A stretch of 64,000 nucleotides of DNA, taken from Synechococcus sp. PCC 7335 (GTDB lineage Bacteria > Cyanobacteriota > Cyanobacteriia > Phormidesmidales > Phormidesmidaceae). Both the position numbers and the translations under genes were made by a program. The DNA lies in the NCBI RefSeq assembly GCF_000155595.1, contig NZ_DS989904.1, positions 2,667,290-2,731,289 on the forward strand, in the 5' to 3' direction. Within the stretch, counting starts at the first letter, position 1, and the number at the start of each line of letters is the position of its first letter. Positions 1-9,509 of the stretch are shown piece by piece. The notes under the pieces were generated by a model, which was given only the letters and a program-made list of their open reading frames with translations, was not told the origin of the DNA and ran no database searches.

Positions 1-578
1 ATGCCTAGTATAGAGAGATATAGCGTCTCGATTTCCCAACGGTTGAGTTCTATCGCTAGAATTTCCTGCTCATTAAATGCGGTCCAAGGCTGGTCTTGCC
101 AGAGCGTTGCTGCCTTCATCAATAAGATCTCTTGAAAGCTGGGTGGAATTTCAACTTGGGCAGGCACGGCCGATTGAATCTTCTCAAAGATTTCGTCTAT
201 TACCGGCAGTTCTGAGGCATGTTCAACCGGAATATCTAGTGACTGCAATGCCCCTCGCAAAAAAAACTGAATTTCGCGATCGCAGACCACTACCTTTCTA
301 GGCCTAGCTGGATCTACTTGCCCCTGGGGAGCTTCTATGGCTTGTAAAAGCGTTCGCACAATCGCCTCATGGCCAGTTTCTGTGGGTACCACATTCATGC
401 CACGCACTACGCCTTGTAGACTGTCTACCCACAGAATGCAGTCGCCTTTGAGCGGTTCATCATCGTCTCCTACTGCTCTGGGCACCATTGGTAACGGTCT
501 GCGATCGCACTCCCATACACTCGTCAGACGAGGTAGCTGGCTCAAGCGACGGCAGGTAAATGGGCTCAGTTGATGCAT
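1..578 (-). CDS. DUF6930-like conserved cyanobacterial protein, partial
   Basis: An open frame runs leftward from an ATG at 578 and leaves the window at base 1 without a stop, so only about 192 N-terminal residues are visible. The start reads MHQLSPFTCRRL and is followed by a segment rich in WECDRRPLP-type residues. Further on there is a beta-strand-like stretch (RKVVVCDREIQFFLRGAL). I associate this with a cyanobacterial family of unknown role (DUF6930-like), but only from memory of its N-terminal pattern. An eight-base A/T run near 260 is read in frame, so the frame is intact. No function is proposed. Confidence 0.6.
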   Translation of the reverse strand, partial: MHQLSPFTCRRLSQLPRLTSVWECDRRPLPMVPRAVGDDDEPLKGDCILWVDSLQGVVRGMNVVPTETGHEAIVRTLLQAIEAPQGQVDPARPRKVVVCDREIQFFLRGALQSLDIPVEHASELPVIDEIFEKIQSAVPAQVEIPPSFQEILLMKAATLWQDQPWTAFNEQEILAIELNRWEIETLYLSILG

Positions 579-638
579 GAGGCTAAACGGCTTGTAAGGA
601 TTCTCAGTTCTAATCGTTTAATTTTGATCATCTGATCG

Positions 639-666
639 TTTGATTTCGATTATTTGATTTCGATTA
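639..666. repeat. 14-bp tandem duplication in AT-rich gap
   Basis: The unit TTTGATTTCGATTA occurs twice head to tail with no mismatch (639-652 and 653-666). It follows a more degenerate AT-rich stretch from about 611. It lies in the gap between the DUF6930-like gene and sufA, where both promoters must be. Confidence 0.8.
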
Positions 667-818
667 TTGAGTCTGTGCCATTCTACCGATTTTGTAGGCG
701 CTGCTACCTTCGGGTGTAGTAGAGCGACACGACAGTTAACCATCAGCTAAAAGATCGAAAACTGATGCGCTAAACTATAGCCAATCAACATCTCTACATT
801 AATACCCTACTAAACCCT

Positions 819-1187
819 ATGACTCAGACCACCACTCAACCAGCCGCTCAGGCCGAAAAAGGCATTCTGATGTCTGAAGCTGCACTTGCTCATGTCAAAG
901 CCCTTCGTGATAAGCAAGAAGGCGATTTATGTTTGCGTGTTGGTGTGCGTCAAGGCGGCTGTTCTGGGATGTCTTACATGATGGATTTCGAAGATCCTAA
1001 CAACGTTGGCGAGCACGATGAGGTGTACGATTACGAGGGATTCAAAGTCGTCTGTGATCGCAAGAGCTTACTGTATCTATATGGGCTAATGCTTGACTAC
1101 AGTGATGCCCTTATTGGTGGCGGGTTCCAGTTTACTAATCCCAACGCTAACCAGACCTGCGGCTGTGGCAAATCCTTTGGCACCTAA
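819..1187 (+). CDS. sufA: Iron-sulfur cluster assembly A-type carrier (SufA/IscA family)
   Basis: This is a 122-residue A-type scaffold/carrier that passes Fe-S clusters to cytosolic apoproteins. The three ligand cysteines expected of the family are present: C48 in GGCSGM, and C114 and C116 in the C-terminal TCGCGKSF motif. The length is normal apart from a 15-residue Ala/Gln/Thr-rich N-terminal extension, as often seen in cyanobacterial SufA. A small TPR protein follows 42 bases downstream on the same strand and may be cotranscribed. The suf core operon is not in the window. SufA and IscA are hard to separate by sequence alone. Confidence 0.9.
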   Translation: MTQTTTQPAAQAEKGILMSEAALAHVKALRDKQEGDLCLRVGVRQGGCSGMSYMMDFEDPNNVGEHDEVYDYEGFKVVCDRKSLLYLYGLMLDYSDALIGGGFQFTNPNANQTCGCGKSFGT

Positions 1188-1229
1188 CCTGCTCGCGATT
1201 TAACGATAGAAAACAGGTCACTTTTTGAT

Positions 1230-1649
1230 ATGCAAACCTTAGAAACTCGGTTCGAAGAGGGGATCTCTCGCTACAAAGAAGGCGAGTCTGCTGAAGCTCT
1301 TTTGCCAACCTTTAAAGATATCTGTGCTCAAGCACCCAAGAATAGCGCTGCTCAGACCTGTTTGGCTTGGCTGTACCTGTTAGCAGATAAACCTAATGCT
1401 GGCTACAAAGCAGCGCAAAGAGCTGTCAAACTCGCCCCAAAAGATCCCCAAGCAAGGATCAACCTAGCGATCGCCCTACTAGAAACAGGGAAAAGTGGTG
1501 TGCGCGAACAGATTGACATGGTTTCCCAGGTGCTCTTCGCCGTAGACGAACTCAAATCGGAAGTCCAAGAGAATTTTGAAGAAGGATTAAGAAGAAAGCC
1601 AAACTGGAAGAGCTTAAAGAGAGTCCAAAAATGGCTGTTTGATTCCTGA
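1230..1649 (+). CDS. Small TPR protein downstream of sufA
   Basis: This 139-residue protein is built of two to three tetratricopeptide-like helical pairs. Residues about 10-40, 42-75 (AAQTCLAWLYLLADKP, then AAQRAVKLAPKDP) and 76-105 match the TPR pattern of small/large/aromatic spacing and a Pro at the end of helix B. The C-terminus is basic (RRKPNWKSLKRVQKW). It has no signal peptide and no enzyme motif. Its position 42 bases after sufA suggests an operon, but a role in Fe-S assembly is only inference. TPR proteins usually act as protein-binding adaptors. Confidence 0.75.
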   Translation: MQTLETRFEEGISRYKEGESAEALLPTFKDICAQAPKNSAAQTCLAWLYLLADKPNAGYKAAQRAVKLAPKDPQARINLAIALLETGKSGVREQIDMVSQVLFAVDELKSEVQENFEEGLRRKPNWKSLKRVQKWLFDS

Positions 1650-2017
1650 ATCAATCGTTACCAAAGACTTTTACCTATCTTCCTTCCAAGAACTGCTTAA
1701 CGCTAGTTCATTAAGTAATAACAAGAAGATTCAGAAACATGCGAGTGGGATCGGCGTTGTTAGCGATCCCCACGACGTTAGTGAAGTGCTTCTATAGTCA
1801 AGGTTTGAGTATTCTTGATAAGAGTAACCCACTGACCGCTATGCGCTACAGAAGGGCTCGCAGTCTTTGAAACAATAACTTAATGAGCGATCCCTAAAGT
1901 GACTGATAAGATTGGGTAAAGCGGTTGATAAGTCCTGCTTAACTTAAAGTCTTAATGACTTGGGTGAGCTACTAAGACTTTCTCTACCGCGCTAAATTAC
2001 TTTAGGAGTCGCTGATT
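1650..2017. other. Intergenic region with an imperfect stem-loop
   Basis: No credible gene is seen in these 368 bases. An inverted repeat, GGGATCG (1747-1753) and CGATCCC (1764-1770), can extend outward through GTG/CAC with one bulged base. No T-run follows it, so it is a poor terminator for the TPR gene. The promoter of the next small gene must lie in the second half. Confidence 0.5.
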
Positions 2018-2212
2018 ATGAACCTTAAACCAGTTGCAATCAAGCCAGAAACTCGTAATCACAAGGGTAGCTTTGTTCAAGATGCAGACTACACTTTTGT
2101 AGAGCTAGATAAATCTGGCTGGGCATTAATCTGTATTGATGATGCAGTATGTCACTATGTCGATCCAGATAATCTCCTTATCTCGGACATGGAGGGCGTC
2201 AAAGCAGTCTAG
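2018..2212 (+). CDS. Small hypothetical protein, 64 residues
   Basis: I do not recognise this protein. It is a soluble 64-residue product with an acidic C-terminal half (CIDDAVCHYVDPDNLLISDMEG) and no membrane segment. A TTTAGGAGT ribosome-binding site sits about 8 bases before the ATG, which supports real translation. It stands alone, with a 368-base gap upstream and a good hairpin terminator 54 bases after its stop, so it is probably a monocistronic transcript. Confidence 0.65.
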   Translation: MNLKPVAIKPETRNHKGSFVQDADYTFVELDKSGWALICIDDAVCHYVDPDNLLISDMEGVKAV

Positions 2213-2265
2213 TCCGTCAAGTACACGCTCAAAAGCGTCTAATCGACATTATGAATAGTCAAAAA

Positions 2266-2300
2266 ATGGCCGCTTCTCTCATGAAGTGGCCATCTTTCTA
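2266..2300 (+). terminator. Rho-independent-type terminator
   Basis: An 11-bp stem with one G-U pair, ATGGCCGCTTC (2266-2276) and GAAGTGGCCAT (2283-2293), encloses a 6-base loop. It is preceded by six A and followed by CTTTCT. It closes the transcript of the 64-residue gene. The flanking A-run means it could also work on the other strand. Confidence 0.6.
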
Positions 2301-2361
2301 TCGACTAACTATCGACTAAGATAACCAAGATGACTGAACTATTTGTTTGAGCTTTGCCTTC

Positions 2362-2616
2362 ATGACAGAACGACTAAAAGATCGCGTAGGTACTCTCCTC
2401 AATACCGGGCTGATGTTCAACCTGTTTTTTGTCTTGCTGAGCTTTGGTTGGTTTGTGATTGCGCTAATTGGACGAGCCGCCAACATCAATCTCGGCTTTG
2501 ATCTTTGGTACAGCCTTTGGGATTCACTATTTATGCCTGCGATTGGCATTTTGATGGCAGGGGCACTCATCAGCGGTATATCGAGCTGGGTAGGAAAGAA
2601 ATTTCTACCAAAGTAA
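2362..2616 (+). CDS. Small integral membrane protein, 84 residues
   Basis: The product has two predicted membrane segments: GLMFNLFFVLLSFGWFVIAL (about residues 16-35) and a C-terminal one around FMPAIGILMAGALISGISSW. It ends in a basic tail (KKFLPK). I start it at the ATG at 2362 (MTERLKDRVG) rather than a TTG 15 bases upstream. Short two-helix proteins of this kind are common in cyanobacteria and have no assigned role. I see no partner gene. Confidence 0.65.
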   Translation: MTERLKDRVGTLLNTGLMFNLFFVLLSFGWFVIALIGRAANINLGFDLWYSLWDSLFMPAIGILMAGALISGISSWVGKKFLPK

Positions 2617-2833
2617 GCGGACGGTAGTTTGCCTACGCAGAGTGGTCTAGCTGTCGGAGCGACTTAAGTGTCGAAATGATCTAGTCGAAGTGATTTAACT
2701 GTAGAGCCGGTTACTGTAGAACTCATTAAAGGTCCATATCTGCGCATGTCCTTAGCTATGACTTGAATATACGACCTAACTGAGCATACTAACTATACGT
2801 ACTATATATAGCTGCAAAGTGCCTACTAAGCAC

Positions 2834-4162
2834 CTACCATGCGCCCCTTGTTCGCTCGTACCACTTCACTAAAACCTTAGCAAGACGGTCTGGGTCGTGG
2901 CGTACCGTATGGTTTTCCTCATTCATAATGTTAGCAATCACTATTCGTCGGCCTGAGTCGGTGACAGCCTTTCGATCCAAAATGACTGGGGTTGAACCTT
3001 CTTTCAAGTATCGGTTGATCACAGATTCAGACGGCAGCCGCTTCTGTACCAGTACCGCATCAAACAAGTAGTGTCCGCAAGATCGATCAATTGCTTCAAC
3101 ATGCTTAGATACTGTATAGCCTTGAGTCTCACCAGGCTCGCTCATGATGTTGCAAATATAGATTCTAGGAACCTGACGGGCGGCGATCGCATCAACGAGT
3201 TCTGGCACCAAAAAGTTCGGAATAATGCTGGTATATAGACTCCCTGGCCCAACGATGATGTAGTCTGCTTCCTTAATTGCTTCAACAGCTTGAGGCAGAG
3301 CGGGTGGATTTTCGGGCCAACAGCCAATCTCATCGATATTGCCCCTTGCTTTGGTGATGTTGGATTCGCCTTCTATGTAGCGGCCATCGCTTAAATTTGC
3401 CCACAGTTTGACATCGCTAAGTGTGGCAGGCAAGACTCGACCTCGAATAGCTAACACCTGAGAGCTAGCTGCAATGGCTTGTTCCCAGTCTCCAGTAATC
3501 TCATTCATTGCCGACAAAAACAGATTGCCAAAGCTATGGCCACTTAACCCAGTCCCATTTTCAAATCGATACTGGAACAGCTCGGTCAGTAGCTTTTCCT
3601 CATCGGCTAGCGCCGTCAGACAGTTGCGGATATCCCCTGGTGGAATGCCCCCCATCTCCCGGCGCAGTCTACCTGAAGAGCCGCCATCGTCTGCTACAGT
3701 CACGATCGCTGTAATATTTGCGCTGTAGTGCTTCAGTCCGCGCAAAAGCGTTGAAAGGCCTGTCCCCCCACCCACTACAACGATGCGTGGCCCTCGGTTT
3801 AGCCGACGATGCGTGGCGATCGCATCCCAAAGATTGTCCTTCCCATTTGCCGGTAGCAACACCTCGACAATGGTGCTAAGTGTTCGCGTTTGTCCCCACA
3901 CTAGCAGCAGCAGTCCGCCAAGAATTGCCATTGGACCACTGATATAGCTAGGAACTAGCCGAGTAACTAAATTAAGTAAGTTACCGACAAACCTGACTGT
4001 GTAGAATACCGGCGTTAGCTTCAGCCAAACCATCACGCCTAAGCCAATCGCCACGATTCCTATCGTGCTCAGGAATAGCCAGCGTTTCACAAATAGTCCT
4101 GGCTTCAGCCACCTTGCCCAACGCCGAGGCGTTGCATATAGCTTTCTACGAGTTGGGCGCAT
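2834..4162 (-). CDS. YvcK/CofD-like family protein (gluconeogenesis-factor type) with N-terminal membrane segments
   Basis: The 442-residue protein has an N-terminal extension with two membrane segments (about residues 29-48 and 75-92). A YvcK-type Rossmann domain starts near 125 with [17 protein letters not shown]. It also carries the family motifs [23 protein letters not shown] and [12 protein letters not shown]. YvcK proteins bind UDP-sugars and affect carbon metabolism and cell-wall growth in Bacillus. CofD relatives transfer lactyl-phosphate to F0, but the N-terminus and the conserved patches fit the YvcK branch better. The membrane extension is typical of the cyanobacterial form. The gene is divergent from the Mla-type genes. 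Confidence 0.88.
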   Translation of the reverse strand: MRPTRRKLYATPRRWARWLKPGLFVKRWLFLSTIGIVAIGLGVMVWLKLTPVFYTVRFVGNLLNLVTRLVPSYISGPMAILGGLLLLVWGQTRTLSTIVEVLLPANGKDNLWDAIATHRRLNRGPRIVVVGGGTGLSTLLRGLKHYSANITAIVTVADDGGSSGRLRREMGGIPPGDIRNCLTALADEEKLLTELFQYRFENGTGLSGHSFGNLFLSAMNEITGDWEQAIAASSQVLAIRGRVLPATLSDVKLWANLSDGRYIEGESNITKARGNIDEIGCWPENPPALPQAVEAIKEADYIIVGPGSLYTSIIPNFLVPELVDAIAARQVPRIYICNIMSEPGETQGYTVSKHVEAIDRSCGHYLFDAVLVQKRLPSESVINRYLKEGSTPVILDRKAVTDSGRRIVIANIMNEENHTVRHDPDRLAKVLVKWYERTRGAW

Positions 4163-4349
4163 AGCGAGTGCAAACGACAGTTGAGATCGCAGTTGGCATC
4201 ATACTGCACTAGGTTTAAACCGTAATAGGAAGTGTTGTCCCACTATTGAGCTTGTACCCTATTGTTCTCTTTTCCGTTCAATATTATGAAAAGTTGATAC
4301 AGAATAGTCAAAAGGCCTTCTACTACTCTCTCTATACCTTCGTCTATCT

Positions 4350-5183
4350 ATGTCCCATCCATCTCACTCTGCTAGCGAAACCGATCCAAACTGTCTGCCA
4401 TGCGGCCCAGATTCTCTTGTCAGGGTTCAAGGAATTGCTAAGCGATTTGGCGATAATCAAGTTCTTAACGGCGTCAGTATCGACCTGCAGCCTGGAGAAG
4501 CTGTGGCTATCATTGGCCCTTCAGGTACTGGAAAGTCAACTATTCTACGGGTGATAGCAGGCCTGCTTGCACCTGACAAAGGGGATATCTGGGTAGGCGG
4601 TCAAAAGCGAGAAGGACTCATAGAAGATGCGGATGACCCGTTTGGCATTGGTATGGTGTTCCAACAAGCCGCGTTGTTCGACTCATTAACTGTAGAAGAA
4701 AATGTCGGCTTCTTACTGTATCAACACTCTAATCTCTCACGCCGTGAAATTAAGTTGCTTGTCGATAAAGCGCTAGCTGTCGTAGGCTTACCTGATATCG
4801 CCGATCTCTACCCTGCAGAGCTATCAGGCGGAATGCGTAAACGTGTTAGTTTTGCTAGAGCGGTTATGGCTAATCCCAAGAACCCATCCGATAGTCCTGG
4901 TCTTCTGCTGTACGATGAGCCGACAGCCGGGCTTGATCCCATTGCCTCTACCGTCATTGAAGACCTCATCCGAGAACTTCATTACGAGCAAACCTGTCAG
5001 TCCTACCTGATTGTCACTCATCAGGAAAGCACCATTCGTCGCACTGCTGATCGCGTCATTTTTCTACACGGTGGGCAGGTACAGTGGAGCGGGTATGTAA
5101 ATGAAATTGACACCACTGACAACCCATTTGTGCGCCAGTTTTTCAGCGCTCAGGTGCAAGGGCCAATCCACGTAGGAGGATAG
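4350..5183 (+). CDS. Mla/TGD3-type lipid transport ABC ATPase
   Basis: This 277-residue ABC ATPase has a Walker A at 56-64 (GPSGTGKST), a Q-loop (FQQAALFDSLTVEENV), the signature LSGGMRKR, Walker B LLYDEPTAGLDP and the H-loop THQ. The FQQAALFDS Q-loop and GMRKR signature are typical of MlaF (E. coli) and TGD3 (chloroplast), which power phospholipid movement between membranes. The MCE-domain gene begins 7 bases downstream, giving the ATPase/substrate-binding pair of this transporter. The MlaE-type permease is not in the window and must lie elsewhere, as is common in cyanobacteria. Confidence 0.88.
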   Translation: MSHPSHSASETDPNCLPCGPDSLVRVQGIAKRFGDNQVLNGVSIDLQPGEAVAIIGPSGTGKSTILRVIAGLLAPDKGDIWVGGQKREGLIEDADDPFGIGMVFQQAALFDSLTVEENVGFLLYQHSNLSRREIKLLVDKALAVVGLPDIADLYPAELSGGMRKRVSFARAVMANPKNPSDSPGLLLYDEPTAGLDPIASTVIEDLIRELHYEQTCQSYLIVTHQESTIRRTADRVIFLHGGQVQWSGYVNEIDTTDNPFVRQFFSAQVQGPIHVGG

Positions 5184-5190
5184 AAGATTC

Positions 5191-6663
5191 ATGCGGGCAC
5201 GAACAATTCGAGAAGGCTCTGTAGGACTGCTGATTTTGCTAGGAATCGGCTTGTTTGGAGGGCTAGTACTGTGGCTGCGTGGCTTCAATCCAGCAAATCG
5301 TCCTTACAGATTAATTGCTGAATTCGATGACACGATGGGTGTGCAAATTGGTACGCCTGTTATGTATAGAGGAGTTTCTGTCGGTCGAGTAATGTCGATT
5401 ACCCCGCAATCTAATGCTGTCGAAGTAGGGTTGGAGATTACCGCCAAAGAGCTTCGAATTCCTAATGAAGTGCTAGTAGAGACAGTTGAATCAGGCTTGA
5501 TTGGAGAAGTTTCTGTAGAGATTACCCCACTGGCTGAGCTTTCTGAGGCTGCGGAAGAGGTTTATCCTCGCGAACAAGCGTGCGATAGCAGCGTTATTCT
5601 TTGTGATGGCGATCGCTTGGAAGGAGAGATAGGTCCTAGCTACGAAGCACTGCTGCGTTCTACGACTAGCCTGATGGAACTCTACGCCGACCCAGAGGTT
5701 CTAGATAATTTGAAGGTCGTGCTAGAAAACGTGTCTGAAGCTACCGCCCAAGCTGGTGTCTTAACCCAAGAGGCCACACAGCTCACACAGACTGTCGGTG
5801 ACGAACTGCCCTCAATCTTAGAAGCGGCTCGAACTGCAACTGGGGCGGCAACAGGCGCGGCCCTTCAAATCCAAGGTACGGTTGAGCAATTCTCTTCAAC
5901 TGCAAACGATATCAACAGTTTGATCGGTGATAACCGGGTTGTCTTAGTCGATACGCTGGGCAACCTACAGGCAACGAGCTTGCAGCTACGCAACGCAGTC
6001 GATACGCTGGGGCCAACGATTCAAAGTGGTGAACTGATTGGCAACCTAGAAGCACTGCTACTCAATGCAGCCCAGGCGTCTGAGGATTTAGGAACGATTA
6101 CTGCTTCATTGAATACGCCAGCAAATCTGATTCTCATTCAGCAGACATTAGAATCAGCCAGAGATGCTTTATCAAGTGCTCAAAAGGTAATGGCCGATGT
6201 GGATGAACTAACCGGCGATCCAGACCTACGCCGTCAAGTTCGAGACTTGATCAATGGGTTAGGTACGTTGGTTTCCTCAACTGACTCTTTAGCACAGCAG
6301 ACAGAAATTGCTGAGCTGCTAGAACCTTTAGGTACATCCCTTAATACAGTAAACTTGCCACCAGCCGATCGCTCATTCACTGAGCAGTCTATGAACCGGC
6401 CTATGGCTGATTTAGAAGCACCTGGTTTGGCCTTAGCTCCAGTCTTTCCTGAGGGATCGCAATCACGTTTTTCCCTTGAGGCTATCACTGAGTCTGGCGC
6501 AGCAGCTGATAGCAGTACGCCGTCACCCAGCATATCGTCACTTAGCATACAGCCATCAGGCACGCCATCTCCAGCTGATTTAGAACAACCTGTCTTAGTC
6601 CTTGATGGTGAACGCTACGTCTTCAAGCTGCCTAGTCAGCTAGTTAAAAAAACTTCTGAGTAG
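5191..6663 (+). CDS. MCE-domain lipid-binding protein (MlaD/TGD2 type)
   Basis: The protein has 490 residues. An N-terminal membrane anchor (about 10-30, GLLILLGIGLFGGLVLWL) is followed by an MCE/MlaD domain (about 36-115, with DDTMGVQIGTPVMYRGVSVG). A long helical, Thr/Gln/Ala-rich region to about 390 comes next, then a low-complexity Ser/Pro-rich tail. MCE proteins form hexameric rings or tubes that carry lipids across the periplasm. The strong GTAGGAGGA site before the ATG supports the start. It sits 7 bases behind the ATPase and so is coupled to it. The long helical region may form the tunnel or needle part, by analogy with other MCE proteins. Confidence 0.87.
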   Translation: MRARTIREGSVGLLILLGIGLFGGLVLWLRGFNPANRPYRLIAEFDDTMGVQIGTPVMYRGVSVGRVMSITPQSNAVEVGLEITAKELRIPNEVLVETVESGLIGEVSVEITPLAELSEAAEEVYPREQACDSSVILCDGDRLEGEIGPSYEALLRSTTSLMELYADPEVLDNLKVVLENVSEATAQAGVLTQEATQLTQTVGDELPSILEAARTATGAATGAALQIQGTVEQFSSTANDINSLIGDNRVVLVDTLGNLQATSLQLRNAVDTLGPTIQSGELIGNLEALLLNAAQASEDLGTITASLNTPANLILIQQTLESARDALSSAQKVMADVDELTGDPDLRRQVRDLINGLGTLVSSTDSLAQQTEIAELLEPLGTSLNTVNLPPADRSFTEQSMNRPMADLEAPGLALAPVFPEGSQSRFSLEAITESGAAADSSTPSPSISSLSIQPSGTPSPADLEQPVLVLDGERYVFKLPSQLVKKTSE

Positions 6664-6846
6664 CTACCACGATCGAGTACTTGAGCAATTAACAACTTAG
6701 CAAAGTCAAAAGAGCCAGTTCGTACATGTTACGCGCAAGAAGATTGGAATCACTCAATTTATACTTTGCGTTGAAAGGCAAACTGTGTGGCTTTAGGCTT
6801 CAGTGGCTAAGAATATATCTACTCACTATGACGGCTAGACTTCTCG

Positions 6847-7491
6847 TCACTGACTACTTATAAGGGTATCTGTTTCAGCAATCTGCATATCCCAGGGCAC
6901 TATCGAAAAGAACAGCAGGGTCGATGAGATCACTAGGCCAGTCGTTAGATACTGCCAGTTAGGCTGATTGTATAGCAGCATAATTGCTAGCGTATGTACC
7001 AGGCAGGCTGCCGTAAATGCATGCGATCGCATACCTACTGCCATCGCCCCATAGCCTAGTGCACACAACCCCATCCATATAGGGCAAAGACTTACCATGA
7101 GGGTGCTTACCCCTCCATAGATTCCGTAGGCTGTCACCACTATTCCGGCTGTCATTAGCCCAGCCCATAAAAGAATTACCCAGTTCAATCGTTCGTCGTT
7201 GATTAGGGCCCAGGTGAGACTAGACGTACTGGCAATACCCACACCCGTTAGGGCGGCATCAAACGTCGCCTGCGTCATCCAACTAACCGACGAAAACTGG
7301 CCAATCAAAAAGATAATTAGCGTCAGTCCTCCCCAAATTAAAAATGCCTGGTCGATAATAGAAAAGCAGAAGCTAGGCCAGTTTTGAATTCTCTGCCGAA
7401 GGTGAGTTTCTAGTAGTCCACTTAGATCTTGCATACCTAAGGACCCAGATTTAAAAGTCTCTAGGGGATCGCGAAAATCGGAAGAAGTCAT
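6847..7491 (-). CDS. Multi-pass membrane protein of unknown function
   Basis: This 214-residue protein has about six hydrophobic segments, starting near residue 40 (SFCFSIIDQAFLIWGGLTLIIFLIG) and ending near 200. A soluble N-terminal stretch of about 37 residues precedes them. I do not recognise the family. It is transcribed divergently from the ABC exporter genes, and the 224-base gap between them holds a direct repeat. No charged residues inside the helices or known motifs point to transport or catalysis. Confidence 0.65.
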   Translation of the reverse strand: MTSSDFRDPLETFKSGSLGMQDLSGLLETHLRQRIQNWPSFCFSIIDQAFLIWGGLTLIIFLIGQFSSVSWMTQATFDAALTGVGIASTSSLTWALINDERLNWVILLWAGLMTAGIVVTAYGIYGGVSTLMVSLCPIWMGLCALGYGAMAVGMRSHAFTAACLVHTLAIMLLYNQPNWQYLTTGLVISSTLLFFSIVPWDMQIAETDTLISSQ

Positions 7492-7588
7492 ACTGATGGG
7501 TTTAGATCCTGCTAACAGCTCGAAGATTTGGTGGTTTTTTGCCGCAAATTAAGCTGGTGACTATAAAGTTTGCGTTTTGTAAATGAAT

Positions 7589-7618
7589 GTTAACAGATTA
7601 TTAACACTTTGTAAGGTT
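7589..7618. promoter_or_regulatory. TTAACA direct repeat with 11-bp period (PHO-box-like)
   Basis: TTAACA occurs at 7590-7595 and 7601-7606, one helical turn apart. A weaker third copy (GTAAGGTT) lies at 7611-7618. The 8-base units with 3-base spacers resemble the cyanobacterial PHO box bound by SphR, but the match to its YTTAAYYW units is only partial. It lies between the divergent membrane protein and ABC exporter genes. Confidence 0.3.
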
Positions 7619-7715
7619 CGGCTTTCTATATTTCTACGGAAGAAAAATTATTTGTGTCAGAGCGTTACCATACACGTCTAACAGCCTCTTTAAACATTTT
7701 TTGGTTTTGCTTGCT

Positions 7716-8729
7716 ATGCCATCGGTGCCAGATAACCTCTTTGCTAATCAGCCATCTGCACCGAGCTTTGCGCTTTCATCTGAATTACTTAAAAAAAGCT
7801 ATGGCCGGGGTAAAAACCAATTTGAGGCGGTGCGCGGTGTCTCGCTGAAGATTGCACCCGGGGAGGTATTGGCTTTTCTAGGTCCCAATGGAGCAGGTAA
7901 AACGACCACCATCAAAATGATTGCGGGATTGATTCGCCCAGATGCAGGCAGAGTTGAAATTGCCGGTAGAGATCCCCATCGAGATCCGCAAGCGCTTCAA
8001 GGGGTGGGTGCAGTGCTAGAAGGTAATCGAAACCTGTATTGGCGACTGACACCCTTAGAGAATTTAGAATATTTTGGAGCGCTGCGACAGGTGCCGCGAA
8101 AGTTGGCTAAATCGCGAGGTATGGACCTACTTAAGACTTTTGGTTTGGTCGAAAAGCGCAACGTTCCAGTTCAAAAGCTCTCACGGGGTATGCAACAAAA
8201 GATCGCGATCGCAGTCGCCTTGATCCATCAACCTCATTTGCTACTGCTAGATGAACCGACGCTAGGTTTAGATGTAGAAGCAGGCGAAACCGTTAAACAG
8301 TTAGTTCGACAGGTGGCGGATTCTGGCTGTGCTATCTTGCTCACTACCCATCAGCTCAGCGTAGCTGAATCTCTCTCCGATAGGGTTGCCATCATCCGTG
8401 AAGGCACGATCGTCATAGAGCAAACAACTCAAGCGTTGATTCGTCAATTTTCTAAGGACGCAGGCTACTATATCGAGATTGAAGGGCGGTTGGACCCGGA
8501 CAGGCGGGCGGCGATTACAGCGCTAGGAGCTACCGTCGGTGATAGCTACATTCACTATTACCCCAACGTATCCGCTCGCTCAGATGGTTCTACCTATCAG
8601 AATAGTAAAACAAGAGCGTCCGACAAGCTTTACAAGATCCTCAGCATCCTAGACCCGCTACCCCTAGTAGAGATCCGACAGGAAAGAGCTAATCTTACCG
8701 ATATTTTCTTACAGCTAATCAAGCAATAA
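7716..8729 (+). CDS. ABC exporter ATPase (DrrA/NodI-like)
   Basis: This 337-residue ATPase has Walker A GPNGAGKTTTIKMI (about residues 60-70), the signature LSRGMQQK, Walker B LLLLDEPTLGLD and the switch histidine in LTTHQLS. Its C-terminal 80 residues look like the extra domain seen in drug and polysaccharide exporters. I take the ATG at 7716 (MPSVPDNLF) rather than a TTG 15 bases upstream. Its permease gene follows after 6 bases, so the two form one transporter. The exported substrate cannot be told from sequence. Confidence 0.85.
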   Translation: MPSVPDNLFANQPSAPSFALSSELLKKSYGRGKNQFEAVRGVSLKIAPGEVLAFLGPNGAGKTTTIKMIAGLIRPDAGRVEIAGRDPHRDPQALQGVGAVLEGNRNLYWRLTPLENLEYFGALRQVPRKLAKSRGMDLLKTFGLVEKRNVPVQKLSRGMQQKIAIAVALIHQPHLLLLDEPTLGLDVEAGETVKQLVRQVADSGCAILLTTHQLSVAESLSDRVAIIREGTIVIEQTTQALIRQFSKDAGYYIEIEGRLDPDRRAAITALGATVGDSYIHYYPNVSARSDGSTYQNSKTRASDKLYKILSILDPLPLVEIRQERANLTDIFLQLIKQ

Positions 8730-8735
8730 CCACCC

Positions 8736-9509
8736 ATGATCGATCTACTTATTGGTGAATTCAAGCGTACTTGGGTGCAGACGCTGCGTTACCCTTCTGA
8801 AGTCATCGGTGGCGTTGTGATTTTGACCGCCGTATTCTACGGCATATTCATTGGCGCTCAGTATATATCCGGGTCTAGTGGCAGCTTTGGCGATCGCTTA
8901 GATTCGATTGTCGTTGGCTATGTGATTTGGACGCTGGTGGTCTACATTGTCAATGACATTGCGACGAACTTGCAGACGGAGGCAAGGACCGGCACGTTAG
9001 AACAAGTCTTCTTATCACCTTTTGGTGCACCAAAGGTATTTTTAGCGCGAGCGATCGCTAGTCTGACGCTTCGCTTTCTACTGATCCTGGCTGTGCTGGC
9101 AATTATCATCGCTATGACAGGCAGTCAGATTGCCTTTCCGCCCGTGTTATTGCTGCCGTTGATTACCCTATTGCTTAGCGCTTACGGTCTTGCTTTTTTT
9201 ATTGGCTCATTTGCCCTGGTCCTCAAGAAAGTTCAGCAAGTATTGAGTATGTTTCAGTTCGTTTTGTTCTTTTTGCTCGCGACTCCAACTGAAGATTGGA
9301 CAGGACCCGCGCGGATAGTGGCTAACATACTGCCAATTCTGCCGAGTACAGGACTGCTAAGAGATCTGATGGCTCGTAATCAAGGGCTAGATTGGAATAG
9401 GTGGGTGATCGCGCTACTCAACGGCATGATCTATTTCACAATCGGCACCTTACTTTTCCGCTGGGCAGAAGGTCAGGCCAAGCGACAAGGAACGCTGGGC
9501 AGTTACTAA
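8736..9509 (+). CDS. ABC-2 type permease
   Basis: The 257-residue membrane protein has about six hydrophobic segments, beginning with VIGGVVILTAVFYGIFIGAQ. The central part (TNLQTEARTGTLEQVFLSPF) matches the conserved cytoplasmic loop of ABC-2/NodJ-like permeases. It pairs with the ATPase ending 6 bases upstream. The substrate is unknown. Confidence 0.82.
   Translation: MIDLLIGEFKRTWVQTLRYPSEVIGGVVILTAVFYGIFIGAQYISGSSGSFGDRLDSIVVGYVIWTLVVYIVNDIATNLQTEARTGTLEQVFLSPFGAPKVFLARAIASLTLRFLLILAVLAIIIAMTGSQIAFPPVLLLPLITLLLSAYGLAFFIGSFALVLKKVQQVLSMFQFVLFFLLATPTEDWTGPARIVANILPILPSTGLLRDLMARNQGLDWNRWVIALLNGMIYFTIGTLLFRWAEGQAKRQGTLGSY

Noticed and set aside
77-301. Plus-strand frames at 77-301 and 337-573
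   Set aside because: Both are antisense to a continuous minus-strand frame that reads as a conserved protein through the eight-A run; the plus-strand products look random.
6234-6563. A 109-codon open frame on the minus strand, inside the MCE-protein gene
   Set aside because: It lies entirely within the low-complexity end of a well-supported gene, has no ribosome-binding site and no family look. It is a shadow of that gene's codon bias.
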